This document shows, piece after piece, positions 1-5,727 of a DNA stretch of 12,050 nt. Under the pieces are notes generated by a model. That model was given only the letters and a program-made list of their open reading frames with translations. It had not been told where the DNA came from and did no database searches. The position numbers and the translations under genes were made by a program. The stretch's first letter is position 1; each line of letters starts with the position of its first letter. This stretch comes from JANOYJ01 sp031373225 (GTDB lineage Bacteria; Pseudomonadota; Alphaproteobacteria; Rhizobiales; Rhizobiaceae), in contig JANMMM010000079.1 of NCBI GenBank assembly GCA_031373225.1, forward strand, positions 1 to 12,050. Direction: 5' to 3'.

Positions 1-893
1 ATGAGCCGCTTCATCCAAACCTCGTCCGGTTCCTGCCCTTCAATGACCTTGAAATAGACCGTCATCAGCGCCGCTATTGCAAACGGCTCCAGGAGCGCCG
101 CTTTTAACGCCCAGGCAAACACAATGGCGATGACGAAGGCCCAGCCGCCCATCTGGCCGGGATAATAGTAGAGGATGCCTGCCGCAGGGGCGAGCATGAG
201 GAGGAAGACGAGGATCGAGATGACCCACATGAAGACCGACAGCCAGACGGCGTTTTTCAGGATGGTTTTGCCGTTCTGCGCATAGAGCACGATGCCGCGC
301 TGGGCGGTTTCCCATGGGTTCTGGCTCTCGGTTTTGATATTGTAGCCGAGGATGATTTCGTCAACGTAAGTCAGGCTCATGCGGATGATGGAGTTGATGA
401 AACTCACCAGGCCGCTGAGGCCGGGAATGGGAATGAAAGCGGTGATGCCGCCCAAGAGGCCGGTGAGCGCGCCGATGACGCCTTTGATCAGCTGGTCCAT
501 GGCGAACAGGACATTGGTTTCGGCGAAGCGCTCCGTCACCACCTGCTTCGCATAAGCGATCTGCCCCTGCCCGCCCGGAACCTCGCGGCCCTCGATCAAG
601 TGAACGAGAACGGCGATGTGGCCGGCTTTGAGCACATAGAGGAGATATTCGCGGATCCAGTAGACGGCGACGGAGACGATGCCGAACCCGCCGGCCGCGC
701 CCCAGAAGGCGAAAGTCGCGTGCGCGTCCGGGTCGGTGGAAATGTTGCCGACGCCATAGCCGATGGCCCCGCCGGTTCCGGTGGCGGCGATGTAGGCGAT
801 GGTGATGCCGAAGAAGACGAGCATCCGGAACAGGATGAACGGGAAGGTCCGGGCCATGAGGCCTAGCGTGCCGCCGATACTGAAATCCCACAT
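1..893 (-). CDS. Polytopic membrane protein of unknown function (C-terminus beyond window)
   Basis: An open frame of 297 codons runs from an ATG at 893 off the left edge without a stop. Hydrophobic segments lie near residues 17-39, 62-88, 134-170, 216-242 and 250-280, so it should be an inner-membrane protein with five or more spans. A polar loop (about residues 100-130) separates spans 2 and 3. A GGGG run ending about 9 nt upstream supports the ATG at 893; an in-frame ATG at 902 is the alternative but has the G run directly against it. I do not recognise the family firmly. The stretch from about residue 196 to 280 (an ARG/LYAQNG segment, then two long spans with an Ala/Leu-rich polar break) recalls the C-terminal part of choline-transporter-like (CTL/SLC44) proteins, but that is only an impression. 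The gene is divergent from the toxin operon on its right. Confidence 0.75.
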   Translation of the reverse strand, partial: MWDFSIGGTLGLMARTFPFILFRMLVFFGITIAYIAATGTGGAIGYGVGNISTDPDAHATFAFWGAAGGFGIVSVAVYWIREYLLYVLKAGHIAVLVHLIEGREVPGGQGQIAYAKQVVTERFAETNVLFAMDQLIKGVIGALTGLLGGITAFIPIPGLSGLVSFINSIIRMSLTYVDEIILGYNIKTESQNPWETAQRGIVLYAQNGKTILKNAVWLSVFMWVISILVFLLMLAPAAGILYYYPGQMGGWAFVIAIVFAWALKAALLEPFAIAALMTVYFKVIEGQEPDEVWMKRL

Positions 894-975
894 GAGAATC
901 ATCCCCGCGCGAAGAAGCGCGCCCAAGCGTGCGGGTATTTAGCGGAGAATGGCTGGGGCGGCAATGCGTTGGAGC

Positions 976-1021
976 GATGACATGATTGACAACAGGTGAT
1001 GGTGATGACATGATTGTCAAC
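976..1021. repeat. Tandem-spaced direct repeat, probable operator pair
   Basis: Two 18-bp copies (976-993 and 1004-1021) match at 17 of 18 positions, with a 28-bp period. They lie immediately in front of, and partly over, the start of the toxin gene. The second copy holds a perfect inverted repeat. Repeated sites like this are typical where an antitoxin or antitoxin-toxin complex binds its own promoter; binding is inferred. Confidence 0.6.
1006..1019. promoter_or_regulatory. Palindromic operator-like site at the toxin start
   Basis: TGACA-TGAT-TGTCA forms perfect 5-bp inverted arms around a 4-bp spacer. It overlaps the candidate start codon at 1010 and lies just upstream of the alternative start at 1022. 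The matching position in the first repeat copy reads TGACA-TGAT-TGACA, so only one copy is symmetric. The winged-helix protein encoded downstream is the likely ligand (inference). Confidence 0.45.
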
Positions 1022-1309
1022 ATGGATGCAGTCCTCGTCGAGCAAACAAAACAGCGATTGGCGGATGGCTGCCTCTTTGAAATTGTGATTTGGCAGGTTC
1101 CAGAGCCCGTTCCGGGAAGCTCTCACTTTTTCAAATACCGGCTGTATTATGGCCGTGACGGCGAACGAATTGTAGGTTTCGACAACGAACGCGGCAAAGG
1201 CGACCATTGTCATTTGGACGGCGTTGAGTTTCCCTATGAGTTCTCGACCCCTGACGCACTCGTAAGGGACTTCAAGGCGCAGATGTTCAAAAGGAGAATC
1301 AGGCAGTGA
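1010..1309 (+). CDS. TumE-type toxin (DUF6516 family) of a toxin-antitoxin pair
   Basis: The product of 99 aa carries what I recognise as the hallmarks of the TumE/DUF6516 toxin family: WQVPEPVPGSSH near residues 28-39, FKYRL at 41-45 and DNERGKGDHCH at 58-68. The last motif is rich in acidic, basic and histidine residues and may be the active site. TumE was described as the toxin of the TumE-TumA pair of plasmid pCAR1; the molecular target is not clear to me. Starts are uncertain: TTG at 986, ATG at 1010 or ATG at 1022. I chose 1010 because AGGTG and GGTGA lie upstream of it, but homologs may begin at the Met-Asp-Ala of 1022. It is the first gene of an operon and overlaps the antitoxin by 4 bp (GTGA), which implies coupled translation. 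Confidence 0.8.
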   Translation: MIVNMDAVLVEQTKQRLADGCLFEIVIWQVPEPVPGSSHFFKYRLYYGRDGERIVGFDNERGKGDHCHLDGVEFPYEFSTPDALVRDFKAQMFKRRIRQ

Positions 1310-1674
1310 AAAACGCGCTTATTCAAATTCGACCAGATGAAGACACAGCTTTGGAAGAAAGCTTTGAGCGCGCCGAGCTGGCAATGCGCACCGGAATACC
1401 TTCCGATCCCGTCGCCACGTTCACATTCAGCTCAGAATCGCAGCTATTTGACGTCTTCACCGCTAAGCGGTTCGAACTTATCTCAAAGCTGCAGAAGAGC
1501 GGCCCTTCCAGCATACGGGGCCTTGCCCGCGCTCTTGGCAGGGACGTCCGGCGCGTGCACGACGATGTGGCGGCCTTGATTGACTGGGGGATGATAGAGC
1601 GCAACGCAGACGGAATGGTCTTCGTGCCTTTCGACGTTATCCATATCGACTTTGCTCTCAAAGCCGCCGCTTGA
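1306..1674 (+). CDS. Winged-helix antitoxin / DNA-binding partner of the TumE-type toxin
   Basis: The 122-aa product has a variable N-terminus (about residues 1-45), then a winged helix-turn-helix over about 52-108. The recognition region SIRGLARALGRDVRRVH lies near 69-85 and ends in LIDWGMIERN before a short wing. This is the MarR-like or HVO_A0114-type DNA-binding protein that commonly follows DUF6516 toxins. The N-terminal part probably neutralises the toxin, and the HTH probably binds the repeat at 976-1021; both are inferred. The GTG start at 1306 overlaps the toxin stop. The order toxin then antitoxin is the reverse of most type II pairs but fits this family. The stop directly abuts the ATG of the Coq7-like gene, so all three genes are likely cotranscribed. 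Confidence 0.78.
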   Translation: MKNALIQIRPDEDTALEESFERAELAMRTGIPSDPVATFTFSSESQLFDVFTAKRFELISKLQKSGPSSIRGLARALGRDVRRVHDDVAALIDWGMIERNADGMVFVPFDVIHIDFALKAAA

Positions 1675-2307
1675 ATGGTCCAAGGCAATGAATTCGCGTG
1701 TCCAAGCAACATGACTGGGCATTGCATGGTTGACCTTCCAAACCACGTTGACCGCCTGACCATCGCCAGAATCCTCAAGGTCAACCACGCCGGAGAACAT
1801 GGCGCGATCCGCATTTACAGGGCGCAGATATGGATTGCCCGCTGGCGGTGTCCGGATGTTATGCCGTTTCTGAAAGAGACGCTGGCGCATGAAGTCAATC
1901 ACTGCGCTTTGTTCCGGGCAGCGATGACGCCGCGCGGCACGCGGCCTTGCCGGGTGATGTCTCTGTGGGGAAACGGCGGATATGTTCTTGGCGTCTTGAC
2001 AGCGCTGGTGGGCAGGCAAGGCATCTGGATTTGCACAGCGGCAGTTGAGGCGGCGGTTCATCGCCACCTTGAGGACCAGCTGTTCTTCCTGCGCGAACGC
2101 GATCCTGAACTTCATGATCTCATCAAGAGCATTCAGATCGAGGAGCTGTCACACCTGCATCACGCCGAGGACAATATCACCCATGACGGCTTTGCCGCGC
2201 GCCTCCTGAACCGGGTGGTTTCACTGTCGACGGATGTGGCGATCTGGCTGTCAACCTGGGGCGACTCGACGCGGATGAAGCGGGAGATGGCGGCGGGATT
2301 GAACTGA
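1675..2307 (+). CDS. coq7: Coq7-like di-iron hydroxylase (demethoxyubiquinone hydroxylase family)
   Basis: The 210-aa product matches the Coq7 family, which hydroxylates C6 of 3-demethoxyubiquinol, the penultimate step of ubiquinone synthesis, at the inner face of the inner membrane. All expected carboxylate-bridged di-iron ligands are visible: E41 in KVNHAGEHGA, E73 and H76 in AHEVNH, E125 in AAVEAAVH, and E157 and H160 in IEELSH. The hydrophobic stretch 100-122 and the C-terminal segment 178-196 could give peripheral membrane contact. The ATG directly follows the antitoxin stop and has no good Shine-Dalgarno of its own, so translational coupling is likely; Met13 or Met18 are alternative starts. 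It converges on aroC, leaving 6 bp between the stops. Whether it is the cell's only Coq7 or an extra copy cannot be seen here. Confidence 0.85.
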   Translation: MVQGNEFACPSNMTGHCMVDLPNHVDRLTIARILKVNHAGEHGAIRIYRAQIWIARWRCPDVMPFLKETLAHEVNHCALFRAAMTPRGTRPCRVMSLWGNGGYVLGVLTALVGRQGIWICTAAVEAAVHRHLEDQLFFLRERDPELHDLIKSIQIEELSHLHHAEDNITHDGFAARLLNRVVSLSTDVAIWLSTWGDSTRMKREMAAGLN

Positions 2308-2313
2308 GCGCAC

Positions 2314-3408
2314 CTACCCCCGCCCCGTCTGCCCCCGGTGCCGCAGATAATGGTCGGCGATGGCACAGGCGACCATCGCCTCGCCGATCGGCACGGCGCG
2401 GATGCCGACACAGGGGTCGTGGCGGCCTTTGGTGATGACCTCGACCTCATTGCCGTCGGCGTCGATGGATTGAACCGGGATCAGCATTGAGGACGTCGGC
2501 TTGACGGCGAAGCGGGCGACGATGGGCTGGCCGGTCGAAATTCCGCCGAGAATGCCGCCAGCGTGGTTGGAGAGAAAGACCGGCTTGCCGTCATTGCCGG
2601 CGCGCATTTCGTCGGCGTTTTCCTGGCCTGATAAGCGCGCGCCGTTGAAACCTTCGCCGATTTCAACGCCTTTGACGGCGTTGATCGACATAAGGTGACT
2701 TGCAATGTCCTGATCGAGCTTGCCATAGACCGGCGCGCCCAATCCAACGGGGACATTGTCCGCGACAATTTCGACGACGGCGCCGATAGAGGAGCCAGCC
2801 TTGCGGATGCCTTCAAGATATTCCGCAAACACGGGAACCGAAGAAGGGTCGGGAGAAAAGAACGGATTATTGTCAACTTCGCGCCAGTCCCAGTTGGCGC
2901 GGTTAATCAGCTTGCCGCCCATCTGCACCAGCGCGCCGCGCACAATCATGCCCGGCACGATCTTCCGTGCGATCACGCCCGCCGCCACCCGCGCCGCCGT
3001 CTCGCGCGCCGATGAACGGCCGCCGCCTCTATTGTCGCGGATGCCGTATTTGGCGTCGTAGACATAATCGGCATGGCCGGGCCGGTAGCGCTTGGCGATG
3101 TCGGAATAGTCTTTCGAGCGCTGGTCGGTGTTTTCGATCATCATGGAGATCGGCGTGCCGGTCGAGACCATGGTGACACCGTCATCCTTCAGCATGACGC
3201 CAGAGAGCACCTTGACCTGATCGGTCTCCTGCCGCTGCGTGGTGTATTTGGACTGGCCGGGGCGGCGCTTGTCCATATAAGTCTGGATTTCGGCCTCAGA
3301 GAATTCAATGCCGGGCGGGCAGCCGTCAACGACGCATCCGAGCGCCACGCCGTGGCTTTCGCCCCAGGTCGTCACGCGGAAAAGATGGCCGAAGCTGTTA
3401 TGCGACAT
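2314..3408 (-). CDS. aroC: Chorismate synthase
   Basis: Chorismate synthase converts 5-enolpyruvylshikimate-3-phosphate to chorismate using reduced FMN, the last common step of aromatic amino acid, folate and quinone precursor synthesis. The 364-aa product shows the three family signatures: GESHG at 16-20, the RDNRGGGRSSARETAARVA block at about 124-142, and RHDPCVGIRAVPIGEAM near the C-terminus. Both conserved catalytic histidines are present (H19 and H112 in RPGHAD). Length is normal for the bacterial form. I prefer the ATG at 3408, giving MSHNSFGHLF, over the ATG at 3423 because the family usually starts there and a GGGA lies about 10 nt upstream. It is divergent from the DUF1344 gene and has its own likely promoter. 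Confidence 0.97.
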   Translation of the reverse strand: MSHNSFGHLFRVTTWGESHGVALGCVVDGCPPGIEFSEAEIQTYMDKRRPGQSKYTTQRQETDQVKVLSGVMLKDDGVTMVSTGTPISMMIENTDQRSKDYSDIAKRYRPGHADYVYDAKYGIRDNRGGGRSSARETAARVAAGVIARKIVPGMIVRGALVQMGGKLINRANWDWREVDNNPFFSPDPSSVPVFAEYLEGIRKAGSSIGAVVEIVADNVPVGLGAPVYGKLDQDIASHLMSINAVKGVEIGEGFNGARLSGQENADEMRAGNDGKPVFLSNHAGGILGGISTGQPIVARFAVKPTSSMLIPVQSIDADGNEVEVITKGRHDPCVGIRAVPIGEAMVACAIADHYLRHRGQTGRG

Positions 3409-3438
3409 GCGCAGAAATCCCATGTTGGTCGGGCAAGT

Positions 3439-3466
3439 TCTATTTGCCTTAACCCTTTCCTGTCAA
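3439..3466 (-). promoter_or_regulatory. Probable sigma-70 promoter for aroC
   Basis: On the minus strand a perfect -35 TTGACA (3466-3461) is followed after 16 bp by AATAGA (3444-3439), about 30 bp before the aroC ATG. The -35 box is strong and the -10 box is weak. Confidence 0.45.
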
Positions 3467-3507
3467 ACGCCGGAAAATCTGCTTCCGGACAATTTGCGGC
3501 AAAGTTT

Positions 3508-3535
3508 TTGACACAATCCATGTGTTTAAGATGAT
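3508..3535 (+). promoter_or_regulatory. Probable sigma-70 promoter for the DUF1344 gene
   Basis: TTGACA (3508-3513), a 16-bp spacer and GATGAT (3530-3535, four of six consensus bases) lie in the divergent region. This predicts a 5' leader of about 60 nt before the ATG at 3602. Confidence 0.4.
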
Positions 3536-3601
3536 CAGAGAATGCGTTTTATAAAAGAAGCCGTCAGGCTCGCCAGATCGGGACGATCAAGAGGAAGTGT
3601 C

Positions 3602-3856
3602 ATGTTGAAGAATTTTTTGTTTCTGATCGCCGCCATGCTGTTCGCGCTGCCGGACAGCGCTTTGGCCGACGAAGTGGAAGGCAAGATCGCCTCCATCGAT
3701 GAGACCAGTCAGACGCTGAAGCTCGACGACGGCTCGGTTTACAAACTGCCGGGCGAATTCGACTATTCGGTGATTGAGAAGGATATGAAGGTGACCATTG
3801 TTTTCGACGTGTCGGGCGAGGACAAGATGGTCACGGATATTGAATTGGCAGAGTAG
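3602..3856 (+). CDS. Small secreted DUF1344 protein
   Basis: The 84-aa product has a Sec signal peptide: a lysine near the N-terminus, a hydrophobic core at 5-17 and an ALA-D cleavage site after residue 22. The mature part of about 62 aa is a compact beta-rich domain beginning DEVEGKIASID, with repeated short strands (SQTLKLDDGSVYKLP, then VTIVFDV and MVTDIELAE). This is the pattern of DUF1344, a family common in Hyphomicrobiales and of unknown function; it should be periplasmic. The ATG at 3602 has a strong AGAGGAAG Shine-Dalgarno, while the longer frame from 3542 would place 20 charged residues before the signal peptide and is unlikely. It is probably monocistronic, with its own promoter and terminator. 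Confidence 0.9.
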   Translation: MLKNFLFLIAAMLFALPDSALADEVEGKIASIDETSQTLKLDDGSVYKLPGEFDYSVIEKDMKVTIVFDVSGEDKMVTDIELAE

Positions 3857-3879
3857 GGCCATCCGACAAAATTTGCGGA

Positions 3880-3905
3880 ACGGCGGCCGTTGTGCCGCCG
3901 TTTTT
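3880..3905 (+). terminator. Rho-independent terminator after the DUF1344 gene
   Basis: An 8-bp GC-rich stem (ACGGCGGC at 3880-3887 pairing with GCCGCCGT at 3894-3901), a 6-nt loop and a T run follow the stop codon by 24 bp. Confidence 0.85.
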
Positions 3906-3939
3906 GTGTCTGGCGCTGTGATGTGATAAATGTGAGCCC

Positions 3940-4230
3940 ATGAGACCCTCCGAAGCGCTGAAGCTCAATCGAGTTGCAATCCGCGAAGCCGTGGGGCGAT
4001 ACCCGACGGTCAATCCGCGCATCTTTGGCTCCGTTGTGCATGGCAGAGACACAGATGGCAGCGACTTGGACATTTTGGTGGACGCGCTGTCGGGCGCAAC
4101 GCTATTCGACATAGGCGGCCTTTACGAAGAGCTTGTGGAACTGCTTGGCGTGCCTGTTGATCTCCGCACGCCGCTGGACCTTTCGCCGAAGTTCCGCGAA
4201 CGCGTGATTTTGGAAGCGGTTCCCATATGA
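3940..4230 (+). CDS. MNT-type minimal nucleotidyltransferase (MntA-like), no HEPN partner
   Basis: The 96-aa product is a minimal nucleotidyltransferase. It has the GS-x10-DxD motif (G30, S31, D42, D44) and the third acidic residue D74 in VPVDLR, so the active site looks complete. MntA proteins of this kind act as antitoxins that AMPylate a HEPN-domain RNase (HepT), and the HEPN gene normally follows with a short overlap. Here an ATGA overlap exists at 4227-4230, but the reading frame it opens is only 26 codons and has no HEPN features. The gene is therefore an orphan, either a decayed pair or a solitary enzyme. Its likely promoter region is the short gap after the terminator at 3880-3905; the Shine-Dalgarno (GTGAG) is weak. 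It converges on the minus-strand gene at 4310-5035. Confidence 0.82.
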   Translation: MRPSEALKLNRVAIREAVGRYPTVNPRIFGSVVHGRDTDGSDLDILVDALSGATLFDIGGLYEELVELLGVPVDLRTPLDLSPKFRERVILEAVPI

Positions 4231-4307
4231 TAACTGGTGTGTGCGGATTGATCGGCTGCCCCCACTCGCACCCCAAGGTTATGTGTAGCATGAATGGTCC
4301 GAAATGA
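4227..4307 (+). other. Short 26-codon frame at the position of the missing HEPN gene
   Basis: ATG at 4227 overlaps the MNT stop as ATGA, the usual coupling seen between MNT and HEPN genes, but the frame stops at 4305-4307. Its sequence (MITGVCGLIGCPHSHPKVM at the start) has no HEPN motif such as RxxxxxH. It may be a relic of the junction or just chance. Confidence 0.25.
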
Positions 4308-4309
4308 AT

Positions 4310-5035
4310 CTAAATTGTCGGCGGGGCTGAAATGCGGGCAATATCCCTAATTGATCCAACTTTCAGTAGGTGCATTCGGTCGTTTACACTTTCGATGTCT
4401 TCAACTGGCCGATAGGCTTTCAATGCTATCTTTTGGATCAGTTCGCGTCCCCCTCTCTGCGAAAACACAAAGCGGAATTCGTGTTCTGATTTGTAAATTG
4501 AGCGCTTGACGAATGCCAAATCATTGGCGTCTTTGACGTTCAACGTCGAAGGTGCCGCTTGGTTTGGCTCGTAATACAAAACCTCTCGCGCTAACAGTAA
4601 GGGAGTGTCGAGACGTATGAGGCGTCCCAGACGCCTTATCGCGCGTTCTAGCCTTCTTGCAAACTCCGCGACATCGGTAACTTCGACAACGGTATCGCCG
4701 AAGATTTCGCACGCTGCCCTCTCTTTAGATGTGCAAAAGCAAAAAATTCGGTTCGGCTTGCCACTAATGTTGTGGAACTCCATTTTCCCGGAAATTTTTG
4801 CTCCCGTCGTCAAATTTTCGACCACGACATCGTGATCTGGAGCATCAATATGCCTTCCGTCGTATCCGTCGCTTCTGGCTACATCGCTAGTCCTCATAAA
4901 GTAGGAAAAGCTTCTGAAAAGCAATTCGCCATCCAAGAGGGATTGCGCATATTTCGCTTCCAGGCCTTTGAATACGGAACTCGGGAACATTTGAAGAATT
5001 TTGGCCGCCCGCCGTTGAAGAAATTCGCTATCCAT
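4310..5035 (-). CDS. Uncharacterised protein, weakly DUF2971-like
   Basis: The 241-aa product is soluble, with no signal peptide. It shows in order LLFRSFSYF (39-46), a charged stretch with YDGRHID (58-64), IFCFCTSKER (97-106), FGDTVVEV (112-119), REVLYYEP (150-157) and KSEHEFRFVF (182-191). The order 'structured start with SYF, CFxTS, VxY, then an E-x-E-x-R strand' resembles DUF2971-type proteins, a poorly understood family sometimes found near defence genes; I hold this loosely. The start is uncertain: ATG at 5035 lacks a Shine-Dalgarno. The frame stays open upstream to a TTG at 5119-5117 that overlaps the phosphatase stop, and the AT-richer composition continues to there. One 60-bp line inside the gene (4741-4800) is 40% GC against 58% in the phosphatase (5281-5340), suggesting acquisition by transfer. 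Confidence 0.6.
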   Translation of the reverse strand: MDSEFLQRRAAKILQMFPSSVFKGLEAKYAQSLLDGELLFRSFSYFMRTSDVARSDGYDGRHIDAPDHDVVVENLTTGAKISGKMEFHNISGKPNRIFCFCTSKERAACEIFGDTVVEVTDVAEFARRLERAIRRLGRLIRLDTPLLLAREVLYYEPNQAAPSTLNVKDANDLAFVKRSIYKSEHEFRFVFSQRGGRELIQKIALKAYRPVEDIESVNDRMHLLKVGSIRDIARISAPPTI

Positions 5036-5115
5036 ATCGGTGCAGCAATCTTGAATTGCAAGTACTTGATCGTGACTTAACTCGAACTCGAGTATGGATA
5101 CCAGTGTATCCGCCC

Positions 5116-5721
5116 TCAAACCCAGCCCAGCGCGCCTTCCTCCATCACCAACACCCGGTCCTGCACAATCTCCACCTCCGCCGCATCCTTCGGCGCGACG
5201 CCATTGACGATGTGGAACAGCACACGGATGACGCCGCCGTGGGTGACGCAGACGGTCTGGCGGTTGACGGTCCGCAGCCATTTCTCGATCCGCACTGCCA
5301 ATATCGCATAGCTTTCCGCGCCTTTGCCCGGCGGCAGGAAGTTCCATTTGTCCTTGTGCCGCGCGTCGAGCAGCTCCGGGCTCATCATCGAGATTTCCTT
5401 GATGGTAAAGCCCTGCCAGTCGCCGAAATGCACCTCGAGAAGCTGCGGATCGAGCCGGTATTGCGCAGGGTCAAGCCCCATGCCCGTGCGGATGCGCTCC
5501 ATCGTCTCGCGGGTGCGCTTCAGCGGGCTGGCGACGAATTCATAATTCTGCGGGTCGGGAATGATGTCTCTGAGGATCAGCCCGTTGCCGTCCGCCTGAC
5601 GCCGGCCTTTTTCGCTTAAGTCAGTGTCAAACTGGCCCTGCACGCGCTGCTCGGCGTTCCACAGCGTTTCACCGTGGCGCGAAAAGTAGAGGCGCGGCGT
5701 GTTTTTGAAGGGACGCGCCAA
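5116..5721 (-). CDS. Histidine phosphatase (phosphoglycerate-mutase-like) family protein
   Basis: The 201-aa product belongs to the histidine phosphatase superfamily. The RHGET motif (15-19) carries the nucleophile H16. Other active-site residues are R69 in SPLKRTRET, the acid E96 in LEVHFGDW, and the second histidine H161 in VTHGG. It is likely a broad phosphomonoesterase rather than glycolytic phosphoglycerate mutase, as the short GpmB/CobC-like form usually is; the substrate is unknown. The start is TTG at 5721, since no ATG fits, with AAGGA about 10 nt upstream inside the end of fabI. Only 6 bp separate it from the fabI stop, so the two genes should be cotranscribed. The C-terminus appears complete, so the accessory gene after it did not truncate it. 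Confidence 0.9.
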   Translation of the reverse strand: MARPFKNTPRLYFSRHGETLWNAEQRVQGQFDTDLSEKGRRQADGNGLILRDIIPDPQNYEFVASPLKRTRETMERIRTGMGLDPAQYRLDPQLLEVHFGDWQGFTIKEISMMSPELLDARHKDKWNFLPPGKGAESYAILAVRIEKWLRTVNRQTVCVTHGGVIRVLFHIVNGVAPKDAAEVEIVQDRVLVMEEGALGWV

Positions 5722-5727
5722 TCAGGC

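Noticed and set aside
976..1021. CRISPR-like repeats
   Set aside because: There are only two short copies with a 10-bp gap at a promoter, which fits an operator and not an array.
361..1023. A 220-codon minus-strand frame over the membrane-protein region
   Set aside because: It is His/Arg-rich, low in hydrophobic residues, and is the out-of-frame shadow of the membrane protein read from 893.
899..1213. A minus-strand 104-codon frame opposite the toxin gene
   Set aside because: The toxin on the plus strand has strong family motifs; this frame has none.
5036..5347. N-terminal extension of the DUF2971-like gene into the phosphatase
   Set aside because: The part above about 5119 is an Arg/Gly-rich frame antiparallel in style to no family and lies over the well-supported phosphatase reading frame.
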